A DNA stretch of 64,000 nucleotides from Micromonospora sp. MP36 (GTDB taxonomy: Bacteria; Actinomycetota; Actinomycetes; Mycobacteriales; Micromonosporaceae), in NCBI RefSeq assembly GCF_008119785.1, contig NZ_VSFA01000038.1, positions 1 to 64,000 on the forward strand, read 5' to 3'. Below are positions 16,035-22,594 of the stretch, in pieces. The position numbers and the translations under genes were made by a program. A model generated the notes under the pieces. That model had not been told where the DNA came from. It searched no databases and worked only from the letters and a program-made list of their open reading frames with translations. Each line of letters begins with the position of its first letter. The first letter of the stretch is position 1.

Positions 16035-18083
16035 ATGCTGCCGTGTACCGGCATGGTGCTGCGCATGCGGGTGGAGGTGACGGGAACGTTGACGGCAGAG
16101 CCGACCGGCGCCCGGCGCACGCGGGGCAAGTCGAAAGGGACAAACTGGCGTCGGGACAAGGACGCACCGACCGCGGTGATCCGGCTCGAGGTGGATCTGA
16201 CCGAGCCCGGCCGCCGGCGCCGGGTGTTCGGCATGTTCGCCGCCGAGTTCCAACTGCGGCGGGCGTTGCAGCGGCAGGCCCAGGCGCGGGTGGACGCGTA
16301 CTGGGCCGCGCACCGGCTGCGCGCCGAGGGCGGCCCGGCCGAGGCGCGCCGCCGGTTCCGGCTGTCCCGGGCCGCGTTTGAGCAGGCCGCATACCAGCAC
16401 CTCGAAGAGTCGGTGTGGCTGCGTCATCATCTGACCAAAGCCCTGGCGATGCACCTGGCCGACGAGGTCTGGGAGACGGTCGACCGGCACCTGTTCGCCG
16501 ACGCCACCGGCCACCGGCACGGCCGGCCGAGGGTCGGCACCTGGTGGGACTCGACCCGGATCCCCGGCCGGGCCCGCTCGCACACGAAGCCGCGCACGTG
16601 GGAGACGTTCCGGCTGGTCGGTTCCCTCGACGGGCACCGCACGGCGTTCCCGCCCCGTGACCCGGAATCCGCGTTGTCGCAGCCAGCTGTCCTGCCGGCA
16701 CCGCAGCGACCCGCCGGCTCGGCCGGCTGGTGGGCGTACGACGGGCCGCTGGCGGTGGTGTTCACCGGCTGCGGTCAGGATCTGGTCCTGCCGGTCCGGC
16801 TGCCGCAGGGTGCCGGACAGCAGGGCCGCCTGGAGCACTTCCTCGGCCGACCCGACCAGTGGCACAAGATCGACCTGGTGCGGGTCGAGGACCCGAAAGC
16901 GCCCGACGGGTGGCGCGTCTACGCCCACATGATGATCCTCGACCAGGGCTGGACCAGTCCCGCGGTCGCCACCCGGCGGGCGGCCGCACCCCGGGACCGG
17001 GTCGGCGGGGTGGACGGTAACGTGTCCAACCTATCGGTCGTCTCCATGCCCGCCGACCCCGGCGCCCCTGGCGGCCTCACCGCCGGCCAGGTGGCCGTCA
17101 CCCCGAGCCAGCGCGCCGCGGCGGAGAAGGCCGCAGTCACCGCCCGCCGTCGGCAGCGGACCCTGGACCGGTCCCGCCGCAACAGCAACCCCCACCAGTA
17201 CCAGCCGTCCGTACGGCAGCAGAAGCGCGCGGCCCGTCGCGCCGGCGCCGGCCTGCCGGCGAGAAATGTTGACCTTCCCGGCGGCGCCCGTGTATCGGAC
17301 GCGGCCGGCCGGCCGAAGCAGGCGTACCGCTGCGACACCCTGTCCACCACCTACCGGCGCACCCGCGGCCGGCACGCCGCCGACAGCCGCTCCGCGTCAC
17401 AGGCGAGACACGCCCGGGCCCGCGACACCGCCCGCAGCATCATCGCCGTGCACGGCCCGCACCTAGTCGTCGAGCACACCGACATCCGCGCCTGGGCGCG
17501 GCTGTGGGGCCGCGGCATCGGCCTGTTCTCCCCGGGCATGCTCACCACCGCGCTGAAAGCCGAGTGCGCGGCGGCCGGTGGCCGGCTGCTACGGGCCGGA
17601 ACCCGGCAGACGGCGCTGTCTCAGCAGTGCCCATGCGGCCGCCGGGAGAAGAAACCCCTCGGCCAGCGCACCCACACCTGCCAGGCCTGCGGTCTGACCG
17701 GGGACCGGGACCTGGTCGCCGCGGCGATGGCCGCCTGCGTCCGCCTGACCGACCCCGACCAGCCGGCAACGGCCTACATCGATGAAAACTTCCGGGCCGC
17801 GCTCGCGGCCCGGGTGCAAGGGCAGCAAGAGGCCCTGGCCCGGTCAACCGTGGCCACCCTGCCCCGACCCCACGGCCGTGGCACGGTAGGTGCGGCAGCC
17901 ACCACCCTGGTGGCCTCTGCCGGACGAAAGACCCGACCACGGGACACCCCTGATGAGAACGAGCACCCGGTACACCGGGTGCCACGGCCACGCAGGACCA
18001 CCCAACCCAAGCAGCCACACTCGCCATCGGGTGCAGCTGGGCCGGGCCGTGAGCCGCAACAACCGTTACGACTCAACTCTTAG
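16035..18083 (+). CDS. large TnpB/RuvC-family protein
   Basis: The open frame gives 682 residues, versus about 400 for usual TnpB. RuvC-like active-site residues are all present: Asp327 in GVDGNVSN, Glu480 in VVEHTDI and Asp559 in GDRDLVAAA. Between them is a four-Cys zinc ribbon (CPCGRR, then CQACG). The long N-terminal half (VEVTGTLTAEP onward) and an insert between RuvC-I and RuvC-II (about 350-440) account for the extra length. The last 110 residues are low-complexity and run through a hairpin and the IS5 repeat. Start uncertain: ATG 16035, 16053 or 16065, none with a good ribosome binding site. Not an ordinary DDE transposase; possibly an RNA-guided nuclease relative (inference). Confidence 0.7.
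   Translation: MLPCTGMVLRMRVEVTGTLTAEPTGARRTRGKSKGTNWRRDKDAPTAVIRLEVDLTEPGRRRRVFGMFAAEFQLRRALQRQAQARVDAYWAAHRLRAEGGPAEARRRFRLSRAAFEQAAYQHLEESVWLRHHLTKALAMHLADEVWETVDRHLFADATGHRHGRPRVGTWWDSTRIPGRARSHTKPRTWETFRLVGSLDGHRTAFPPRDPESALSQPAVLPAPQRPAGSAGWWAYDGPLAVVFTGCGQDLVLPVRLPQGAGQQGRLEHFLGRPDQWHKIDLVRVEDPKAPDGWRVYAHMMILDQGWTSPAVATRRAAAPRDRVGGVDGNVSNLSVVSMPADPGAPGGLTAGQVAVTPSQRAAAEKAAVTARRRQRTLDRSRRNSNPHQYQPSVRQQKRAARRAGAGLPARNVDLPGGARVSDAAGRPKQAYRCDTLSTTYRRTRGRHAADSRSASQARHARARDTARSIIAVHGPHLVVEHTDIRAWARLWGRGIGLFSPGMLTTALKAECAAAGGRLLRAGTRQTALSQQCPCGRREKKPLGQRTHTCQACGLTGDRDLVAAAMAACVRLTDPDQPATAYIDENFRAALAARVQGQQEALARSTVATLPRPHGRGTVGAAATTLVASAGRKTRPRDTPDENEHPVHRVPRPRRTTQPKQPHSPSGAAGPGREPQQPLRLNS
17963..17982 (+). 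repeat. perfect hairpin in 3' end of tnpB-like gene
   Basis: GCACCCGG-TACA-CCGGGTGC forms an 8-bp stem with a 4-nt loop inside the low-complexity C-terminal coding region. TnpB elements encode a guide RNA overlapping the 3' end and have subterminal hairpins, so this could be part of such an RNA or of the transposon right end. Function is inference. Confidence 0.4.
18065..18079. repeat. terminal inverted repeat (distal side)
   Basis: GTTACGACTCAACTC is the inverted counterpart of 15374-15388. It overlaps the last codons of the tnpB-like frame, showing that the frame reads through the older IS end. Confidence 0.55.
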
Positions 18084-18117
18084 TCTCAGCGCATTCGATC
18101 CTCAGAAGGGATCATGG

Positions 18118-19155
18118 ATGAACCCCCACCTCCGACGTTCCGCGCTGGTCGTCTCGGCGGTCACCGCGGCGCTGGTCGCCGGCGGCACCACCGTCCAGGC
18201 AGCCGGCGATCCCTACGGCCACACCGCCACCGCGACGGTCTTCGCCCCGAACCCGGTGCAGCAGCTCGGCGACCAGTTGCTGACCGATCAGAAGGACGCG
18301 GACTATCCGGCGCTGGCCGGGGCGTACCGGTCGGTGCTGCTGACCAACCTGGACTCCTCGGGCACGCTGACCGGCCGGTACGTCGTGGTCAAGAGCAGCA
18401 CCGGCACGGCCGCCCGGGCGGTCGACGGCGCGTTCCCGGCGTGGCACCGCGACGCCGACCAGTTCGAGCAGGTCATGGGCTACCACTGGGTGAACACCGC
18501 GCAGGCGTACCTGCAGTCGCTGGGCTTCGGCAGCGCGCTGCGTCCGGTCAACCAGCGCCAGATCGAGCTGCGCATCGACCAGTACGGCGGCGACAACTCG
18601 TTCTTCCGTGAGGACAAGGCGAACATCAGCCTGGGCAAGGGCGGGGTGGACGACGCCGAGGACGCCGAGGTGATCGTCCACGAGTACGGCCACTCGGTGC
18701 AGGACGGCCAGGTGCCGGGCTTCGGCACCACCCTGGAGTCCGGCGCGATCGGCGAGGCGTTCGGCGACTATCTGGCGGTCGCGGTCACCAGCTGGGCCAC
18801 CGGCGTGCCGACCCGGACCCCGGAGGCGTGCGTGGCCGACTGGGACTCCGTCTCGTACACCCGGACCGCCCCGCACTGCCTGCGCCGCCTCGACGGCACC
18901 AAGGTCTATCCGACGGACCTGCGGGGCGAGGTGCACGCCGACGGGGAGATCTGGTCCCGGGCGCTGTGGGACATCCGCACCGCCCTCGGCGACCGCAAGG
19001 CGACCACGCTGATCGTGGAGGCGCAGTTCGACTTCCGGAAGGACACCACCTTCCGGGACGCGGCGCTGGCGACCGTGGCCGCCGCGCAGCGGCTCTACGG
19101 CGGCCAGGCCGCGACCGCGACCCGCGCCGCGTTCGCCGCCCGCGGCATCCTCTGA
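18118..19155 (+). CDS. secreted gluzincin metallopeptidase (M36/M4-like)
   Basis: The 345-residue protein starts at ATG 18118, seven bases after AGAAGGG. A Sec signal peptide covers about residues 1-31 (ALVVSAVTAALVAGG, cleavage after VQAAG or nearby). Zinc site: HEYGH at residues 188-192 with Glu213 in GAIGEAFGDYLA as third ligand, the arrangement of fungalysin/thermolysin-type enzymes. It lacks the long propeptide of full M36 enzymes, so it is a compact version. The gene begins directly after the IS end, whose insertion may have replaced its native promoter. A hairpin terminator follows. Confidence 0.82.
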   Translation: MNPHLRRSALVVSAVTAALVAGGTTVQAAGDPYGHTATATVFAPNPVQQLGDQLLTDQKDADYPALAGAYRSVLLTNLDSSGTLTGRYVVVKSSTGTAARAVDGAFPAWHRDADQFEQVMGYHWVNTAQAYLQSLGFGSALRPVNQRQIELRIDQYGGDNSFFREDKANISLGKGGVDDAEDAEVIVHEYGHSVQDGQVPGFGTTLESGAIGEAFGDYLAVAVTSWATGVPTRTPEACVADWDSVSYTRTAPHCLRRLDGTKVYPTDLRGEVHADGEIWSRALWDIRTALGDRKATTLIVEAQFDFRKDTTFRDAALATVAAAQRLYGGQAATATRAAFAARGIL

Positions 19156-19166
19156 CGCCGTGGTGG

Positions 19167-19191
19167 GCGCCGCTCCCCGCCGGGGCGGCGC
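19167..19191. terminator. bidirectional hairpin terminator
   Basis: GCGCCGC and GCGGCGC pair, with an inner CCC/GGG extension, between the convergent metallopeptidase and VanX-like genes. The position fits termination in both directions. Confidence 0.6.
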
Positions 19192-20037
19192 TCACCGCAG
19201 CGAGGACCGGGCCACCGGGAAGTCGAAGTACGTGTCCGGGTACGGCTCGTCGCGGTAGCGGTAGTGCCACCACTCCCGCGGATAGTTCTCGAAGCCCTGC
19301 GCGGTCATCAGCCGCTTGAGCAGCTCCCGGTTGTCCCGGGCCGGTCCGGTGATCCGGGCGTCGGCGGTGTGGGCGCGCGGGTCGAAGCAGTCGAACCCGG
19401 TGCCCATGTCGATCGAGTTGTCCGGGAAGCGGCGCCCGGCCGGCGCGGTGCAGGGCAGCAGCGGCTGTCCCGGCGCGTACGCCGGCTGGTCGGGGGTGGG
19501 CACCGGGACCAGGGTCAGGTCGAGGGTGCTGCCCCGGCTGTGCGCGGTCGGGGCGCCGATGTACCCGTCGGCGAACAACCGGTTCTTGGGCTCGTCGGGA
19601 TAGAACTCGGCCTTCATCTGCTGCTCTCCGGGGGCCTTCGCCCAGGCGACGAAGTCGTCCACCGCCCGCTGGGGGCGGTAGCAGTCGTACACCTTGAGGC
19701 TGTGGCCTTGGGCGAGCGCGGCGGCCTGGACCCGGTGCAGCGCCTCCGCGGCCGCCCGGGTGAGCAGGCACCGCGGTTCCGGGTAGCCGGTGATCGGCCG
19801 GCCGACGAAGTTGTGCGCGGTGGCGTACCGGATGTCGGTGCGGATGCTCGGGTCGACGGCGGTGACGTCGACGAAGTCGGCCGGGGCGCGCGCCCCCGGC
19901 GACGGCGTCGGCGAGGGGGTGGGTGCCGGCGTGGGATGTGGCGCGGGCCGCTGGCACGCGCTGCCGAGCGCCGCGACCAGCACGACCAGGACCGCCGCCC
20001 CCCGGACGCCGCCGCCCCGCCGTCTCCCACTCCCCAC
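19192..20037 (-). CDS. VanX-like D-Ala-D-Ala dipeptidase lipoprotein
   Basis: The 281-residue protein begins at GTG 20037; frames extending further upstream would have to cross the palindrome at 20067-20124. A signal with lipobox (VVLVAALGSAC, Cys about residue 26) makes it a lipoprotein, followed by a Pro/Thr-rich spacer. The catalytic domain has the family zinc motifs AHSRGSTLDL (HxxGxxxD) and EWWHYRY (ExxH), plus DCYRPQRA. The family cleaves D-Ala-D-Ala or related D,D-dipeptides at the cell wall. No vanH/A genes are nearby, so a housekeeping wall-recycling role is more likely than vancomycin resistance. Confidence 0.83.
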   Translation of the reverse strand: MGSGRRRGGGVRGAAVLVVLVAALGSACQRPAPHPTPAPTPSPTPSPGARAPADFVDVTAVDPSIRTDIRYATAHNFVGRPITGYPEPRCLLTRAAAEALHRVQAAALAQGHSLKVYDCYRPQRAVDDFVAWAKAPGEQQMKAEFYPDEPKNRLFADGYIGAPTAHSRGSTLDLTLVPVPTPDQPAYAPGQPLLPCTAPAGRRFPDNSIDMGTGFDCFDPRAHTADARITGPARDNRELLKRLMTAQGFENYPREWWHYRYRDEPYPDTYFDFPVARSSLR

Positions 20038-20066
20038 CCCGCCCTGTCTACCAGTGTCGCCGCCCG

Positions 20067-20124
20067 CAGATTCACGGAAAGAGTGGCTTCCGCAAGCGGA
20101 CTGGCCGCTCTTTCCGTGAATCTG
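20067..20124. repeat. 58-nt near-perfect palindrome (REP/MITE-like)
   Basis: CAGATTCACGGAAAGAG (20067-20083) pairs perfectly with CTCTTTCCGTGAATCTG (20108-20124), 17 bp. The interior continues with TGGCT/GGCCG pairing and ends in TCCGC-AA-GCGGA (20089-20100). It lies between copCD and the vanX-like gene, both on the minus strand. It could act as a terminator for copCD. Its AT-richer arms and length look more like a dispersed repetitive palindrome. Confidence 0.6.
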
Positions 20125-20185
20125 TCGTTTCCGATCGGGCGCGGGCGGGTGGTGGGCCACCGGCTGGGCCGATTACCCGCCCGCC

Positions 20186-22075
20186 TCACAGACCGGACGG
20201 GACGCCGCCGGTGACCGCCAGCCGGTCCGCGGGCACCGGGCCGTCCGGGTCGGTGCCGGACCGGCGGCCACGCCACCACCGCCGCCCGGCGAACGCCGCG
20301 CCGGCCAGCGCAACCAGCGCGACCAGCAGCGCGGCCCGGTCCAGCGCCGGCCGCAGCGGGGCCGCCGAGACGCGTACGGGGGCGGCAGCGTCGCCGGCGG
20401 GCACCAGCCAGGGGTGGGTGTCGCTGACCGGGGGCAGCCCCTCGCGCAGCACGGTCACCCCGACCCGCCACTGGCCGGGCGAGCGAATGTCGTCGACGGT
20501 CACCACCCAGCCGTCGGCGGTCCGGGTGACCGGATGCACCGCGCGCTCCCCGTTCGGGCCGGTGAGCAGCAGCGACACTCCGGTCACCTGGGCGGGGGCC
20601 GGGCGGCGGGTGTCCCCCACGCTGATGCTGACGACGTTGCGTCCCGGCCGGTTGGGGCGTACGGCCACGGTGTCGACGAGGTCCGCGGCCTGGCCGGTGA
20701 CCTGGGGCACGGACCGCGGCGCGTCGGCCACCGGGAAGGCGGGGCCCCGGCCCGGCCCGGCGGCGGCCAGCGCCCCGGCCAGGGCGAGGACGACCGCGAG
20801 CAGCCCGGCCTCGGCGCGCAGGCCCCGCCAGGGCAGGTCGGCCCGCCGCAGCCGCCGGGCGGTACGCGCACCGAGCAGCCCGGCCCCGCCGACCGCCGCG
20901 ACCTTGGCGAGCAGCAGCAGCCCGTACGGGGAGCCGAGCAGCGCGTCGGCGGTGGCCACCTGGGGGCCGGTGAGCAGCAGCCCGGTGAGCAGGAGCAGGG
21001 TGAGGCAGCCGACGGCGAGCGGGGCGAAGGCGCGCAGCACCGCGCGGACCTGGGCGGCCCGGTCGGGCGCCCGGCGAGCCGCCGGCAGCAGGGCGAGGAC
21101 GGCGGCCAGGACCGCGCCGGCCCAGCCACCGGCGGCCAGCACGTGGACCCCGCCGACCAGCGCGGTCCGCAGCGGCCCGCCCATCGGGTGGCCGAGCAGC
21201 GCGGTGCCCGCCGCGGCGGCGAGCGCCCCGGCCAGCCCGACGGCGACCGCCCCGGGAACGGCCCGGCCGGCCCGGAGCCGGCGGGTGGCGCCCAGCACGG
21301 CCGCGAGCAGCGCCGCCGTGCCGACCTCACGGAGAAGCCAACGGCCGCTGGTGAGCTGATCGACCAGGAGTGGCCACCGCCCGCCGCCCGCTCCGGACAG
21401 CTGGATGGTCAGTTGCAGGGGCGCGGCGAGCAGCGCCACCACCCCCGCGCACCCGGCAACCACGAGCAACCGACGAGGCAGCGCGAGGTCCACATCTCCA
21501 CCAGTCCGCCCACGGCGGCGGGTGCCGGCCGCGGTCAGCAGGGCCAGCGCGGCGCCGCCGAGCAGGATCGCGAGGCCGAGCAGCCCGACCGCCCGGGCGG
21601 CGGTCTCGCGGGGGCCGGGGGCGGCCGGGCGGGTGACGCCCACGGCGGTGACCTGCCGCCCGATGCCGAAGACCAGGGTGCCGCCGGTGGTGTGCAGGTC
21701 GTCGGAGGAGAGGGTCCGCCAGGAGACGTGGTAGGTGTTCGGCGGCAGGGCCGGCAGGCCGGCGACCAGGGTGACCGGTTCCTCGCTGTCGGCGTCGGTG
21801 GCGGGTGCGCCGTCCTCGCCGCGCAGCGCCAGCCCGGTCACCGCCCAGGGCCGGCCGTCGCCGTCCACCAGGCTGATCCGGGCGGCGGAGAGTTCCACGT
21901 GCTCGGTGAAGGCCAGGGTGAGGGTGTCCGGTGCCCGGTCGAGCACCGCGCCGTCGGCCGGCGCGCTGCGGGCCAGGTACGCGTGGGCCTGCGCCGGGGT
22001 GGGCCCGACCAGCACGGTCAGGCCCGCCACGGTGAGGGCGGTGAGGAGGTGGCCCAGGCGGCACATGCGGCTCAC
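20186..22075 (-). CDS. CopC-CopD fusion, copper resistance/uptake protein
   Basis: The 629-residue protein has a signal peptide (about 1-30) followed by a mature N-terminus HAYL, the copper-ligand His of CopC domains. The CopC beta-barrel spans about 31-125 (SAPADGAVLDRAP, LAFTEHVEL). Then come at least eight transmembrane helices of a CopD domain (about 160-450) and an extracytoplasmic domain with a final helix (about 480-610, YcnJ-like). It would bind Cu outside and move it across the membrane. Start GTG 22075 overlaps the upstream stop (GTGA). Neighbouring cupredoxins support a copper role. Confidence 0.85.
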   Translation of the reverse strand: MSRMCRLGHLLTALTVAGLTVLVGPTPAQAHAYLARSAPADGAVLDRAPDTLTLAFTEHVELSAARISLVDGDGRPWAVTGLALRGEDGAPATDADSEEPVTLVAGLPALPPNTYHVSWRTLSSDDLHTTGGTLVFGIGRQVTAVGVTRPAAPGPRETAARAVGLLGLAILLGGAALALLTAAGTRRRGRTGGDVDLALPRRLLVVAGCAGVVALLAAPLQLTIQLSGAGGGRWPLLVDQLTSGRWLLREVGTAALLAAVLGATRRLRAGRAVPGAVAVGLAGALAAAAGTALLGHPMGGPLRTALVGGVHVLAAGGWAGAVLAAVLALLPAARRAPDRAAQVRAVLRAFAPLAVGCLTLLLLTGLLLTGPQVATADALLGSPYGLLLLAKVAAVGGAGLLGARTARRLRRADLPWRGLRAEAGLLAVVLALAGALAAAGPGRGPAFPVADAPRSVPQVTGQAADLVDTVAVRPNRPGRNVVSISVGDTRRPAPAQVTGVSLLLTGPNGERAVHPVTRTADGWVVTVDDIRSPGQWRVGVTVLREGLPPVSDTHPWLVPAGDAAAPVRVSAAPLRPALDRAALLVALVALAGAAFAGRRWWRGRRSGTDPDGPVPADRLAVTGGVPSGL

Positions 22076-22539
22076 CGCACCGGCACGTGGGCCAGGCGGC
22101 GCTGACCGGAGGTGATCTCGATCTTGTCGCCGCGCTTGATGGCGCTGTCGTTGTTCAGGTAGAGCAGGTAGTAGCTCTGGCCGGGGCGCAGCTCGTGGCC
22201 CTGCTTCATCAGCGCCGCCCGCCAGGCCAGCTTGCCGGAGCGCTCGTTGCGCAGCCGGGGCGGGTGCTTGGTGTCGTTCTGGAAGGCCGACGCCTTCTGG
22301 GTGTCGAGCACCACGTAGCGCAGCTCCACCAGGCCACCGTCGCCGACCACGGCGGCCTGGGTGAAGCGGATGCCGAGCGTGGCCTCCAGCTGCCCGTCGT
22401 GCGGGACGGCGTAGCCCTGCCGGGCGTCGGCGTATCCGCCGAAGCGGACGATCGACGCCGCGACCAGCGCCAGCACGAGCAGCGGGAGCACCACCCGGCC
22501 GAGGCGGGGACGCGGGATGCGGAACGGGATCGCGACCAT
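22072..22539 (-). CDS. membrane-anchored protein of unknown function, coupled to copCD
   Basis: The 155-residue protein has one N-terminal transmembrane helix (about 17-33, LPLLVLALVAASIV). A beta-rich extracytoplasmic domain follows (LGIRFTQAAVVGDGGLVELR, LRPGQSYYLLYLNND). There are no Cys and no metal motif such as CxxC. Its stop overlaps the CopC-CopD start, so the two are made together. Start ATG 22539 has GAGGAG nine bases upstream. It may be a copper-locus accessory factor; no family was recognised. Confidence 0.65.
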   Translation of the reverse strand: MVAIPFRIPRPRLGRVVLPLLVLALVAASIVRFGGYADARQGYAVPHDGQLEATLGIRFTQAAVVGDGGLVELRYVVLDTQKASAFQNDTKHPPRLRNERSGKLAWRAALMKQGHELRPGQSYYLLYLNNDSAIKRGDKIEITSGQRRLAHVPVR

Positions 22540-22563
22540 CGTCAGGACTCCTCGGATGAGGTA

Positions 22564-22585
22564 GGGGCCGGGCGCACCCGGCCCC
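22564..22585 (-). terminator. hairpin terminator after cupredoxin-Ig gene
   Basis: GGGGCCGGG-CGCA-CCCGGCCCC forms a perfect 9-bp stem just downstream of the stop of the gene at 22595 (minus strand). It separates that gene from the coupled 22539-20186 pair. Confidence 0.55.
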
Positions 22586-22594
22586 CGTGCGGCG

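Larger units (their letters stand above)
15374..18079. mobile_element. decayed IS5-type element flanking a tnpB-like gene
   Basis: GAGTTAAGTCGCAAC (15374-15388) and GTTACGACTCAACTC (18065-18079) are inverted copies matching at 13 of 15 positions. They bracket a broken IS5-type transposase gene and a TnpB-like gene. The simplest reading is an IS5-type element into which a tnpB-bearing element later inserted, between the transposase start and its terminal repeat. The outer target duplication could not be identified, and the exact borders of the inner element are unknown. Confidence 0.55.

Noticed and set aside
19192..20037. Vancomycin resistance cluster
   Set aside because: No vanH, vanA-type ligase or vanRS pair lies beside the VanX-like gene; a wall-recycling dipeptidase is more likely.
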